The notes under the pieces: generated by a model | The model's database searches: none | Told to the model about the DNA's origin: nothing | Seen by the model: only the letters and a program-made list of their open reading frames with translations | In this document: in pieces, positions 6,990-13,984 of the stretch | Numbering within the stretch: the stretch's first letter is position 1 | Layout: every line of letters begins with the position of its first letter | Program-made: the position numbers and the translations under genes | Origin: CAYILR01 sp964364175 | GTDB taxonomy: Bacteria > Bdellovibrionota > UBA1018 | NCBI GenBank assembly: GCA_964364175.1 | Contig: CAYILR010000018.1 | Span: forward strand, 1 to 64,000 | DNA: 64,000 nt | Reading direction: 5' to 3'

Positions 6990-8410
6990 ACGCGAAGCAA
7001 CTGAGGCGCATCCCGAAGGACGCGGACCTGAGCCAGATTCATCCTGACCTGCGCTCGATGGCGGTCCCTATTTCGGCGCTATCTGGCCATCCCGACAACC
7101 CGCGGCTGCATCCCGATGCGAACCGTAAGGCCATCGCTGGGAGCCTGCGGAAGTACCAGCAGCGCAAGCCGGTTGTCGCCAACCTGACCAGTCAGGGACT
7201 TCGGATCGAAGCCGGCCACGGTGTCTACGGGGAGATGCTGGCGGCCGGTGCTCAGTACATCGCCGTGACGATCGTTGAAGACGACCCGGTGACTGAGCTC
7301 GGGTACATGATCGCCGACAACCGGAGCGGGGATCTCTCAGAAGACGACCCGGCGAAGTTGGCGGCGGTCCTGAAGCAACTCATCGACGCAGGCGAAGATG
7401 TCGAGGAAGTGGGCTGGGACGATGCGACGGTGCAGGCGCTGCTGAAGTCAGGTAGCGGCTCGAGCGATGGCTCCGAACCACCGGAGCCGCAGATCGACCG
7501 TGCTGCGGAACTCCAGAAGGTCTGGGGCACAGCCGCCGGGCAGGTCTGGGAGATCCCGAGTAAGACCGTTCCGGGGCGGTGTCACCGGGTCGTGTGCGGG
7601 GACTGTCGGAACGCTGCTGACGTGGCCCGGCTGCTCGATGGCCAGAAGGTCAACGTCGCATTCACCAGCCCTCCCTATGCCTCTCAGCGGAAATACGACG
7701 AGGAAAGCGGATTCTTGCCCATCAAGCCCGACGCCTATGTCGAGTGGTTCGAAGCCGTGCAAGCGAACGTCAGGCAGCACCTCGCGCCAGATGGTTCATG
7801 GTTCGTGAACATCAAGGAGCACTGCGAGGACGGACAGAGACACCTCTATGTGAAGGATCTGACGATCGCGCACGTTCGGCAATGGGGGTGGCGGTTCGTG
7901 GATGAGTTTTGCTGGAAGCGGAAGGGTGTTCCTGGTGGATGGGAGTATCGTTTCAAGAACGAATGGGAACCCGTGTTTCACTTCAGCATGAGCGACCCGA
8001 AGTGCAACAAGTACGCTGTCGGTGTTCAGTCGGAGCAGTGTTTTGATGTGACGAGCAGGAAGACGAAAGCATCTGCGTCAGTCTTCGACTGCAATGCTGA
8101 GAACGGGAAGGAGATGAAGTCAGGGCTTGCGCTGCCAGGCAACGTAGTTGAAATCAATGGCCAGACGGAGAGCGAGCATAACGCAGGATTCCCAGTTGGA
8201 TTGCCTTTGTGGTTCATCAAAGCATACTCCGACCCGGGGGATATCATCTTCGATCCATTCATGGGGAGTTGGACAACGGGCATGGCTGCTGAGCGGGAAG
8301 GAAGGATTTCATACGGGATGGAACTGAGCCCTAAGTATCTGGCTGTTCAGTTGCAACGGGCATCCGACGCAGGGCTTTCACCGCGCTTAGTTCGTCTCGG
8401 TGAACGTTGA
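6986..8410 (+). CDS. ParB-like domain fused to a TSPPY-type DNA methyltransferase; 3' end altered by HNH insertion
   Basis: A 474-residue fusion starting at GTG 6986 (GTGA overlap). Residues about 20-130 form a ParB/sulfiredoxin-like fold (NPRLHPD, VVANLT, IEAGHGVYGEML, YMIADNRSGDLSEDD), common in phage methyltransferases for DNA contact. The second half is an N4/N6 methyltransferase with motif IV TSPPY (about residue 228) and motif I DPFMGSWTTG near residue 425. The motif I glycine of the usual GSGTT is Trp here. The last 47 codons duplicate, with divergence, the sequence that reappears at 8970-9104. From about 7900 the DNA looks more AT-rich, suggesting an imported segment. Activity after the G-to-W change is uncertain. 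Confidence 0.8.
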   Translation: MNAKQLRRIPKDADLSQIHPDLRSMAVPISALSGHPDNPRLHPDANRKAIAGSLRKYQQRKPVVANLTSQGLRIEAGHGVYGEMLAAGAQYIAVTIVEDDPVTELGYMIADNRSGDLSEDDPAKLAAVLKQLIDAGEDVEEVGWDDATVQALLKSGSGSSDGSEPPEPQIDRAAELQKVWGTAAGQVWEIPSKTVPGRCHRVVCGDCRNAADVARLLDGQKVNVAFTSPPYASQRKYDEESGFLPIKPDAYVEWFEAVQANVRQHLAPDGSWFVNIKEHCEDGQRHLYVKDLTIAHVRQWGWRFVDEFCWKRKGVPGGWEYRFKNEWEPVFHFSMSDPKCNKYAVGVQSEQCFDVTSRKTKASASVFDCNAENGKEMKSGLALPGNVVEINGQTESEHNAGFPVGLPLWFIKAYSDPGDIIFDPFMGSWTTGMAAEREGRISYGMELSPKYLAVQLQRASDAGLSPRLVRLGER

Positions 8411-8906
8411 TATGCTCCGCTTTGGTGAGTAGTTGAAGGTTGTCCATGACATCGTTCAGTGTGTCGCGATCGATATGATGAACGACCATTCCGGCGGGGG
8501 TATTTGAACCATGGTACATCTCGTAAACAACAACGGCACGCATCCTCCATGTGCGAGGCATCGCAACCTTGACCCATGCGCGTGGCACTCCACGATGCAT
8601 GCGGATGCGAACGGTTCCCACGGGATCGGATGGATGTGCGTGACCAGCAGTAAACTCGCTGTCGGGGGACAGATGGATGCCTTTGAGATCCTTGTTCCAC
8701 GGAACGTTCCCAGGAGAGTAAGCGTTGGTAGGTCGCTTTCCAGCTCGAAACGTATTGCCACGGTTCCACGGCTTCGTGGTCATGGCTTTGAATTGTGGAG
8801 CGCCAAGACCAACACCCTTGCACTTTCGGCTACAAAAGCGGGCGGTTGTGGCGCGATATGCTCGAACAGAAAACGACGATCCGCAGGTCTCACACAGCTT
8901 GTCCAT
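8331..8906 (-). CDS. HNH homing endonuclease with NUMOD3-like repeat (191 aa)
   Basis: One of only two clear minus-strand genes. The ATG (8904-8906) has AAAGGAG upstream and its own promoter. N-terminus: CETCGSSF with RFCSRKC, a zinc finger frequent in phage HNH enzymes. Middle: AYSPGNVPWNKDLKG, similar to NUMOD3 DNA-binding repeats. C-terminal catalytic region: MVVHHIDRDTLNDVMDNLQLL with a further H in EHINVHR, the His-Asn-His core. The last 26 codons run antisense through the methyltransferase 3' end. The enzyme presumably cut a methyltransferase gene and was copied in during repair; whether it is still active is unknown. Confidence 0.85.
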   Translation of the reverse strand: MDKLCETCGSSFSVRAYRATTARFCSRKCKGVGLGAPQFKAMTTKPWNRGNTFRAGKRPTNAYSPGNVPWNKDLKGIHLSPDSEFTAGHAHPSDPVGTVRIRMHRGVPRAWVKVAMPRTWRMRAVVVYEMYHGSNTPAGMVVHHIDRDTLNDVMDNLQLLTKAEHINVHRDELSAVKALRRMPVATEQPDT

Positions 8907-8939
8907 GTCTGCACTCCTTTATTCAAGCAACATGAATGC

Positions 8940-8968
8940 ATTGTAGCACAGAACCGGAACAACGACAA
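8940..8968 (-). promoter_or_regulatory. Promoter of the HNH gene
   Basis: Read on the minus strand: TTGTCG (8968-8963), 17 bases, TACAAT (8945-8940), followed about 34 bases later by the HNH start codon. It lets the inserted gene be expressed independently of phage transcription and gives a leftward transcript antisense to the methyltransferase end. Confidence 0.6.
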
Positions 8969-8969
8969 T

Positions 8970-9104
8970 AGCGGCACGACATTGATCGCCGCCGAGCGCG
9001 AAGGACGGATCGGGATGGGGATCGAGCTGTCCCCGAAGTACGTCGCCGTAATCCTGCAGAGATGCGCCGACCAGGGCCTCGAGCCCCGCCTCGTGGAGGG
9101 CTGA
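8970..9104 (+). pseudogene. Orphaned 3' end of a DNA methyltransferase gene
   Basis: Encodes SGTTLIAAEREGRIGMGIEL and 24 further residues to TGA 9102-9104. It matches the last 45 residues of the upstream methyltransferase (WTTGMAAEREGRISYGMELS onward) but the codons differ widely, so the copies are divergent alleles rather than a recent duplication. It has no start of its own. It begins exactly at the SAM-binding GSGTT motif, and its G+C-rich codons match the surrounding phage genes, so this is most likely the original resident 3' end left behind by the insertion. Confidence 0.8.
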
Positions 9105-10843
9105 TGCCCTTCGATCCATCCCCCATCCGCTTACACCTTGACGAGGACCGGGACTTCCGCCCTCCGCCTATGCCCCCGCTGTTTCCGGCCAAGCCTGTCG
9201 AGCCGATCCGGGAAGAGCGCCCGATCGAGTCTTCCTTCTGGGCATTCGTGGAGTGGGCGTGGCCGATCATGCGCCCGGGGCTCATTATCACCGACCCACA
9301 GTACCTCGAAGCCATCTGCCTACACCTTGAGGTCATCACCGATCCATCCCTGCTCGCCCGCCGCATTGGCTGGCAGGGGTCCCCTGAAGATCTGCGAATT
9401 CGGCACCTCCTGCTGGCCATCGAACCGCGCTCCGGAAAGTCCGACATCCTCGCCATGTGGGCCGCGTGGGAATGGGGACCGAGACGAATGCCGTGGCTCC
9501 GTCACCTGGTAGGGATCCATCGAACCGACGCGCTCGAGGAATGCCACGAAGCTCTGATGAGGCTCATCCTCAGCCAGCAGTACCAGGAGCTCTACGGCGA
9601 CGTTGTGCAGCGTGGCCGGCTGTGGAGCTGGGACCGGCTGAATCTGAGCGCGGGAGGTGGCCGGCAGCTCGTGTCGAAGCGGATGACGATCCAGGGCTTG
9701 CCAGCTCACCGGTTGATCCCAGATGACCTCATTGGAGATCTTGAGGTGGACCGTCAGAGCGCGCGGCGCAGGGCGATGAGATTCCTCAACGGCTCGTTCC
9801 GGTCTCGGGGGCTGGAGAAGCTGGCAACGCCCACGGTGGTCACTCACCAGCGCTTGCATCCGGACGATCCGATCGGGCGGCTCGAGGCTGAAGAGGGCCT
9901 CGCCTCGAAGCGGCACGAGGACACCGGATACAAGGGCACGTGGGACCGGCTCGTGTTTCAGACGGAGTTCGCCGGCCCGGTCAGCGACACGGCGTTGACA
10001 CGGGCGATGCTCTGGCGAGACGGCAGACGGCAGGGGCAGCCGCTCCGCGCCGCGTGGACAGACGAGATGTTGGCCAGGGCAAAGAGGCGGCCTGAGATCT
10101 GGTGGCCCCAACACCAGCAGGCACCTAGAAGCGGCCAGGATGCCATCTGGAAGCGGCATTGGTGGCGATTCTGGCACTACCCAGGCCAGCCACGATTCCC
10201 GGTTACGGTGCGACTGCCAGACGGCACCGAGCGTGACGTGCCGTGCGAACCTCTGCCGAAGCGCTTCGAGCGGCAGATCCAATCGTGGGATCTCGCGTTC
10301 GGGAAGACGGCCACGAGTTCGAAGGTGGCCGGATCCGTGTGGGGTCAGACCGGCTCGAGCTTCTACTGGCTCCACTGCCGGGCAGAGCGTAGGACGTTCC
10401 TCGAGAGCCTACAGGCCATCATCGAGACGAGCGCCGAATGGCCGCAGACGAGCAAGAAACTCATTGAGGCTAAAGCCAACGGCGTGGCGGCTGAAGACAT
10501 GCTGCGCTCGAAGATCCCAGGGATTGAGCTTGTGGAGCCGCAGGGCAGCAAGGCGGCTCGAGCTGGCGTAGCGGCTGACTACCTGAGCGCTGGCAACTGT
10601 TGGCTACCTCATCCATCGATCGCGCCGTGGGTCGGTGATTTCCTTGATTTTATGGACACGTGGACCGGCGAGGATATCGAGGGGACGGACGAACTCGATA
10701 CCGCGTCACAGGCGATCATCTGGCTGGCCAAGCACGCCAATCGAGGGCATGACCAGTTTGAGATCGCGGACCTATCCCCGTGGCGGCAGGGGCCGAAGCA
10801 ACAGAACTTCGAGGATGACACGGATCGGCCATGGGACCGGTAG
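9104..10843 (+). CDS. Terminase large subunit
   Basis: A 579-residue packaging motor: an ATPase that pumps DNA and a nuclease that cuts it. The ATG overlaps the stop of the orphan methyltransferase end. The Walker A-like loop is EPRSGKSD at about residue 107. The nuclease (RNase H-like) part shows the first metal-binding Asp in SWDLAFGK (about residue 393), an E in EAKANG and the late acidic segment EGTDELDTASQAI. Length is typical for Mu/P22-type TerL. The pairing with Mu-like head genes fits headful packaging, but the packaging mode cannot be read from sequence alone. Confidence 0.9.
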   Translation: MPFDPSPIRLHLDEDRDFRPPPMPPLFPAKPVEPIREERPIESSFWAFVEWAWPIMRPGLIITDPQYLEAICLHLEVITDPSLLARRIGWQGSPEDLRIRHLLLAIEPRSGKSDILAMWAAWEWGPRRMPWLRHLVGIHRTDALEECHEALMRLILSQQYQELYGDVVQRGRLWSWDRLNLSAGGGRQLVSKRMTIQGLPAHRLIPDDLIGDLEVDRQSARRRAMRFLNGSFRSRGLEKLATPTVVTHQRLHPDDPIGRLEAEEGLASKRHEDTGYKGTWDRLVFQTEFAGPVSDTALTRAMLWRDGRRQGQPLRAAWTDEMLARAKRRPEIWWPQHQQAPRSGQDAIWKRHWWRFWHYPGQPRFPVTVRLPDGTERDVPCEPLPKRFERQIQSWDLAFGKTATSSKVAGSVWGQTGSSFYWLHCRAERRTFLESLQAIIETSAEWPQTSKKLIEAKANGVAAEDMLRSKIPGIELVEPQGSKAARAGVAADYLSAGNCWLPHPSIAPWVGDFLDFMDTWTGEDIEGTDELDTASQAIIWLAKHANRGHDQFEIADLSPWRQGPKQQNFEDDTDRPWDR

Positions 10844-10883
10844 CGTTCACGCTGTGGACGAAGACCCTTGGAATGAACGCCCG

Positions 10884-10912
10884 TTGACCGGGCGCATTGA
10901 GCGCGCTATCAT
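10884..10912 (+). promoter_or_regulatory. Promoter after the terminase gene
   Basis: TTGACC (10884-10889), 17 bases, TATCAT (10907-10912), with the ribosome site AGGAGGA at 10923 and ATG at 10932. Start of the accessory-gene transcript. Confidence 0.65.
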
Positions 10913-10931
10913 GACGAAAACAGGAGGATCT

Positions 10932-11141
10932 ATGCACAACACCAGCGAAATCGTTCTCTCCCCAATCACGGGAGACTTGGCCTACCACGGGCACAAACTG
11001 ATCGGAAAGATCTTATCAGTCCGGCAGGACGCGACGATTGTATTGGAGGGTGGCGAGGTTCACCAGATGGAGGGGCTGACGTTCGTGAGGCCGAACGGTA
11101 AGGCGTGTTGGCAGCGAAACCCGCCGATCTGCCCGGTATAA
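10932..11141 (+). CDS. Small hypothetical protein (69 aa)
   Basis: Start chosen at ATG 10932 because of the strong AGGAGGATCT site; an ATG at 10912 lies in the -10 box. The chain looks like a small beta-barrel (KLIGKILSVRQDATIVLEGGEVHQMEGLTFVR), as in small SH3- or OB-like phage proteins. It ends with a Cys/Pro-rich tail. Function unknown. Confidence 0.65.
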   Translation: MHNTSEIVLSPITGDLAYHGHKLIGKILSVRQDATIVLEGGEVHQMEGLTFVRPNGKACWQRNPPICPV

Positions 11142-11208
11142 CGGGATAGAATGACACTGGCGTCTAGTGGTGGTATAGCTACTCTACACCTCTACCGGAG
11201 CCGGACAC

Positions 11209-11517
11209 ATGGAGCAGCCCAATGACAATGATCTTCTCACCCATCTTGTACCGCTCGGACCCTGGGCAGCCCTCGTTGGAGCGCTCCTACTCACTCACCT
11301 CAAATCGATCGGCGCAGCTGTCGGTGTCGGATGGGAAGCCCTCATCGACCGATACCGGGCAGGGACGGAACTCAAGCGAACCAAGGCGGACCTCAACCGG
11401 GAAGCCCTGCGAGCCAGACTCGAGAGACGCGGTGCTGAGGGAATACATCCATCCGGACAGCCAGATGAGCGAGGAAGAGCTCGATCACCGAATCCTCGAC
11501 GCACCGGCGGGACGTAA
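11209..11517 (+). CDS. Small membrane protein, possible lysis-cassette member (102 aa)
   Basis: Starts after GGAGCCGGACAC. A hydrophobic segment (LGPWAALVGALLLTHLKSIGAAVGVG) is followed by a highly charged helix (ELKRTKADLNREALRARLERRG), the organisation of an inner-membrane spanin or small holin. The last 27 residues are Arg/Pro-rich and look like translation of another gene's frame, since the coding signal moves to the +1 frame near 11430. Either the genes overlap or one base has been lost or gained. Confidence 0.5.
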   Translation: MEQPNDNDLLTHLVPLGPWAALVGALLLTHLKSIGAAVGVGWEALIDRYRAGTELKRTKADLNREALRARLERRGAEGIHPSGQPDERGRARSPNPRRTGGT

Positions 11518-11656
11518 GCACCTCCCCGGATGGGCTATCCTCGCAGTCTCTGGCATACTCAGCCTCGCCCTGATGCTCTCCCCCCTCTCCTGTCACGACC
11601 CGCTATCCCAGATCGAGCCGCTCCCCGTCGCCGAGGTGGTTGGGGCTCAGTGGTAG
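11465..11656 (+). CDS. Small membrane protein overlapping the previous gene (63 aa)
   Basis: Lies in the +1 frame relative to its partner and overlaps it by 53 bases. It starts MSEEELDHRILDAP and has one hydrophobic segment, GWAILAVSGILSLALMLSP, then LSCHDPLSQIEPLPV. The Cys after the segment recalls outer-membrane spanin lipoproteins, but PLSC is not a good lipobox. The open frame extends upstream and a GTG at 11432 is an alternative start. A spanin-like pair is possible, not proven. Confidence 0.5.
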   Translation: MSEEELDHRILDAPAGRKHLPGWAILAVSGILSLALMLSPLSCHDPLSQIEPLPVAEVVGAQW

Positions 11657-11681
11657 GCACGCCCCGTCATCCCACCCCCCC

Positions 11682-11740
11682 AATTATTTTCCCCATGTAC
11701 CTATTATATTGTAGACACGTTTCAAGGTCCGGGATATATT
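11682..11740 (+). promoter_or_regulatory. Intergenic promoter with AATTATTTTC-N4-TGTACCTA element
   Basis: The element AATTATTTTC-N4-TGTACCTA (11682-11703) recurs exactly at 12660-12681 with the same 4-base gap. Downstream is a good promoter, TAGACA (11712-11717), 17 bases, TATATT (11735-11740), leading to the gene at 11786. The element may be a shared binding site for a regulator. Confidence 0.55.
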
Positions 11741-11785
11741 GAATCATCAGACGGTTGATGAACTTGAACCCCGGAGATTGAGACC

Positions 11786-12106
11786 ATGAATCTTCAATAC
11801 CAACTCAGTAACGGCAACTGGGCAGACTGCGGTGACCGCGAAGTGGAGTTCATCGAGCGCTCGGTCGGCAAACGAATCAACGCAGTTTCGACTTTTGCCG
11901 AGGCTGTTGTTGCTCTGAACGCAGGTCGTAAACTCTCAACCGGTAGCGATTGGTACGCTAACATCCGGGTTCGTCCCGAACCTGTTGCCCCACGAGTGTC
12001 GGAATTGCGGCAGGTATTGCGATGTGTCTGCTGCGGGCAGGCTGGTCATCGAGGCGAATACCCGTTTTCTACCGCAGGCTCTAGCACCTGTGATGATTGC
12101 GTTTAA
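11786..12106 (+). CDS. Hypothetical protein with C-terminal zinc-knuckle-like motif (106 aa)
   Basis: Begins after GGAGATTGAGACC. The N-terminal 75 residues have no recognised domain. The C-terminus reads RCVCCGQAG then STCDDCV, a CxxC-n-CxxC pair that would bind zinc. First gene of the hairpin-punctuated accessory cluster. Confidence 0.6.
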   Translation: MNLQYQLSNGNWADCGDREVEFIERSVGKRINAVSTFAEAVVALNAGRKLSTGSDWYANIRVRPEPVAPRVSELRQVLRCVCCGQAGHRGEYPFSTAGSSTCDDCV

Positions 12107-12116
12107 CGGCATTGCC

Positions 12117-12132
12117 GCCTGGGAGACCGGGC
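12117..12132 (+). promoter_or_regulatory. Hairpin upstream of a ribosome site
   Basis: GCCTGG-GAGA-CCGGGC: six pairs (one G.U) closing a GAGA tetraloop of GNRA type, three bases before AGGAGA and 14 before ATG 12146. One of a series. Confidence 0.5.
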
Positions 12133-12145
12133 GTAGGAGAAGACG

Positions 12146-12433
12146 ATGCAAACACGAATGATCGCCGGGAAACTTTACGCTGACAGCGCGTTTTCGGAGT
12201 GGCTGCCTGTCGCGAATTCCCACCCGGTGCGAGTCCGCCGCAGCGTGGGAAATGAGGCAATGCCGGTCCATCACATCACGCTCGGCCAGGCTCGGAAGAA
12301 GGATCTCTTTTCGACCGACGGTGGAACTGTGCGGGTGTGGGTGGAATCTGCCCGGCCGGAGACCGACGGCTACACGGTGTCCGCCGCCGGGAAAATTCTT
12401 TTGCCGTCGGATGCCTCTACACATGACGAGTAA
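12146..12433 (+). CDS. Hypothetical protein (95 aa)
   Basis: Ribosome site AGGAGAAGAC. The sequence is mostly predicted beta (KLYADSAFSEWLPVANSHPVRVRRS; GTVRVWVESARPETDGYTVS) with no catalytic motif and no membrane segment. Unrecognised. Confidence 0.55.
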   Translation: MQTRMIAGKLYADSAFSEWLPVANSHPVRVRRSVGNEAMPVHHITLGQARKKDLFSTDGGTVRVWVESARPETDGYTVSAAGKILLPSDASTHDE

Positions 12434-12444
12434 CTCCCCCCACC

Positions 12445-12464
12445 GCCCGGGACCGCCACCGGGC
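12445..12464 (+). promoter_or_regulatory. Hairpin upstream of a start codon
   Basis: GCCCGG, 8-base loop, CCGGGC, ending 13 bases before ATG 12478. Same arms as the hairpin at 13009. Confidence 0.5.
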
Positions 12465-12477
12465 TCCGAGGTCCACT

Positions 12478-12660
12478 ATGCCCCGTAAGCCCCGCAACAG
12501 TCCGAACGGTCCAGGCAGACCGCGAAAGGAAACCAAGTCGATCCGCAAGCCGGTCCAGCTGAGCGTGGAGACCTATGACGCAGTCTCCGACTATCGCGTG
12601 GAGGTCGGAGCGAAGACGATGGGCGAAGCCATCGCGATCGCGGTCAAGAAAGCCCCCTGA
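12478..12660 (+). CDS. Small basic AT-hook/ribbon-helix-helix-like protein (60 aa)
   Basis: The N-terminus has GPGRPRKE, a typical AT-hook core (GRPRK), followed by SIRKPVQLSVETYDAVSDYRV, resembling the strand and first helix of a ribbon-helix-helix fold, then GEAIAIAVKKAP as a short second helix. A DNA-binding regulator is likely. Its stop codon forms the first base of the repeated AATTATTTTC element that begins the next promoter region. Confidence 0.55.
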   Translation: MPRKPRNSPNGPGRPRKETKSIRKPVQLSVETYDAVSDYRVEVGAKTMGEAIAIAVKKAP

Positions 12661-12706
12661 ATTATTTTCATGGTGTACCTACAGGTATCAAGGGACCGGC
12701 TATACT
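12660..12706 (+). promoter_or_regulatory. Promoter region with repeat of AATTATTTTC-N4-TGTACCTA
   Basis: Second copy of the element (12660-12681). A TATACT -10 box lies at 12701-12706 with a weak -35 (CCTACA) overlapping the TGTACCTA half. An ATG at 12713 would be leaderless, but the better ribosome site serves ATG 12761. Confidence 0.5.
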
Positions 12707-12760
12707 GTATTCATGAAACGGACGCGATGGACGCGGCCGACGAAACGGAGGAGAGAGACC

Positions 12761-12991
12761 ATGATTGCACTTCCTCACCAGATCGCAGCCGCAGTCGCAA
12801 AGGCTCTTGGTACCGGTTTCCGTGCGAGTGGCGCGAAAGTATACGGCCCCCAAGTCGTCTTGGTGGCGACTGCCAGCACAATCGCCATCGACTACAAGCA
12901 GACCAAGCGGGCGGCTTTCAGCCAGGGGATCCGGGCCAAGGTTGCGGACGCCGCTCACGATGTCGGCGTAGCTGTTGGTGCGGACGTCTGA
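12761..12991 (+). CDS. Small hypothetical protein (76 aa)
   Basis: ATG 12761 follows GGAGGAGAGAGACC; an in-frame ATG at 12713 would add a basic 16-residue leader. The protein alternates helix and strand: QIAAAVAKALGTGF, KVYGPQVVLVATASTIAIDY, then a helix QGIRAKVADAAHDVGVAV. Family unknown. Confidence 0.55.
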   Translation: MIALPHQIAAAVAKALGTGFRASGAKVYGPQVVLVATASTIAIDYKQTKRAAFSQGIRAKVADAAHDVGVAVGADV

Positions 12992-13008
12992 TTTGATTCC
13001 CATTCACC

Positions 13009-13024
13009 GCCCGGGAGACCGGGC
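13009..13024 (+). promoter_or_regulatory. Perfect GNRA-loop hairpin upstream of a ribosome site
   Basis: GCCCGG-GAGA-CCGGGC, six pairs with a GAGA tetraloop, then CAAGGAGAAGACC and ATG 13038. Best example of the series. Confidence 0.6.
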
Positions 13025-13037
13025 CAAGGAGAAGACC

Positions 13038-13274
13038 ATGAACGAGTCAAAGCGCCCCCTTTCCGGCTGGTCCGAGACCCACATTGGTGCGGCGTGTCTT
13101 CGCCGCACAGACAACGGCCAGCGGTTCTGGTCCTTTGGCGACGACGCCGCGCGCTACGGCGCATGGGGCAGCCTGGCCCCGATGGTTCAGGATGAGCTCG
13201 CCACCGACGTCTCCGACTGGATGGATTGCGACATCGCCACCGCCCGAGAGGCGTTGGCCGAGGTGATGGTCTGA
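13038..13274 (+). CDS. Small hypothetical protein (78 aa)
   Basis: Starts at the ATG behind AGGAGAAGACC. Contains a beta segment (HIGAACLRRTDNGQRFWSFGDDAARYGAWG) and an acidic helical end (DIATAREALAEVMV). No recognised motif. Confidence 0.55.
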   Translation: MNESKRPLSGWSETHIGAACLRRTDNGQRFWSFGDDAARYGAWGSLAPMVQDELATDVSDWMDCDIATAREALAEVMV

Positions 13275-13285
13275 TTCATTTCACC

Positions 13286-13301
13286 CGGGCAGAGTGGCCC
13301 G
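13286..13301 (+). promoter_or_regulatory. Hairpin upstream of a start codon
   Basis: CGGGC-AGAGTG-GCCCG, five pairs, ending 14 bases before ATG 13316 and just before the GGAGAAG ribosome site. Confidence 0.45.
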
Positions 13302-13315
13302 ATGCGGAGAAGAGT

Positions 13316-13573
13316 ATGCCAATTGATCTTGAGACCCTGACGGCGGCCGTGGAGTGGAGGACTGGCGCATCGCGGCGCTCTAAGAGCCGGTCAAGCCTGG
13401 AGCGGGCTGCTGGCTCCCGAATGTGGGTGACCCTTTACATTTGGCATCGCCGCTTTGCCACGGGCCAAGTGAGCCCATGGAATATGATCCCAGATGAGAA
13501 CCAGGCGGCGTTTTGTGCGGCCACGGGGATCCCCGCCTATTTCGTCCCGAGTCCCAGTCCGGAGGCCCCATAG
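13316..13573 (+). CDS. Small hypothetical protein, possibly a helix-turn-helix type (85 aa)
   Basis: Start at the ATG after GGAGAAGAGT. PIDLETLTAAVEWRTGASRRSK at the N-terminus and WNMIPDENQAAFCAATGIPAYF later are reminiscent of small Xre-like proteins in which a second helix pair follows a loop, but the match is weak. A basic middle (RSKSRSSLERAAGSR) could contact nucleic acid. Confidence 0.5.
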   Translation: MPIDLETLTAAVEWRTGASRRSKSRSSLERAAGSRMWVTLYIWHRRFATGQVSPWNMIPDENQAAFCAATGIPAYFVPSPSPEAP

Positions 13574-13680
13574 CCTCCCAGTCGTGCCGCGCCTTCGGGC
13601 GCTCCACCGTAGAGTCGGTGGCCTCTGGCATGGTGCCAGGGTGGGCGTGGGAGAAGACACCCGCTGAGGCGGGCAGGAGA
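13574..13680 (+). promoter_or_regulatory. Intergenic stretch with three hairpins
   Basis: Contains GCGCC-TTCG-GGCGC (UUCG tetraloop), CCACCG-TAGAGT-CGGTGG directly after it, and CCCGC-TGAG-GCGGG at 13660-13673, next to the AGGAGA ribosome site of the gene at 13681. No promoter seen. No T run follows, so these look like RNA punctuation rather than terminators. Confidence 0.5.
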
Positions 13681-13890
13681 ATGAAGATGCAGAGCAATCG
13701 TATCGATATCATCGGCTTTCGCGATTTTCACACCTCGCCGCTCAGCTTCGCCGTGAGGTGGGAACACGAGGAGTGGACGGGCACCGGAGAGGGGCTGTTC
13801 GGGTCGGTGACACGTCTGAATGGGGAGTCGGACGATGATTTTATGGCCCGTGCCCGTGCAGAAGCGGACCGGGTGGCCCTCGACCAGTAG
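13681..13890 (+). CDS. Small hypothetical protein (69 aa)
   Basis: ATG 13681 after CAGGAGA; ATG 13687 is also possible. The sequence is beta-rich (RIDIIGFRDFHTSPLSFAVRW) and ends in an acidic helix (DDDFMARARAEADRVALDQ). Function unknown. Confidence 0.5.
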   Translation: MKMQSNRIDIIGFRDFHTSPLSFAVRWEHEEWTGTGEGLFGSVTRLNGESDDDFMARARAEADRVALDQ

Positions 13891-13984
13891 CCCCCGGACC
13901 CACCCGGATCCCTCTCTCGCGAGGGGTATCCGATGTTGGCCCGTAACAATGTGGCCTGTCGCAGGACGGGCGGAGGATTCCAAA

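Noticed and set aside
8331..9104. Group I intron or intein in the methyltransferase gene
   Set aside because: The upstream gene has its own complete end and stop, so no splicing is needed, and no intein motifs or intron core were recognised.
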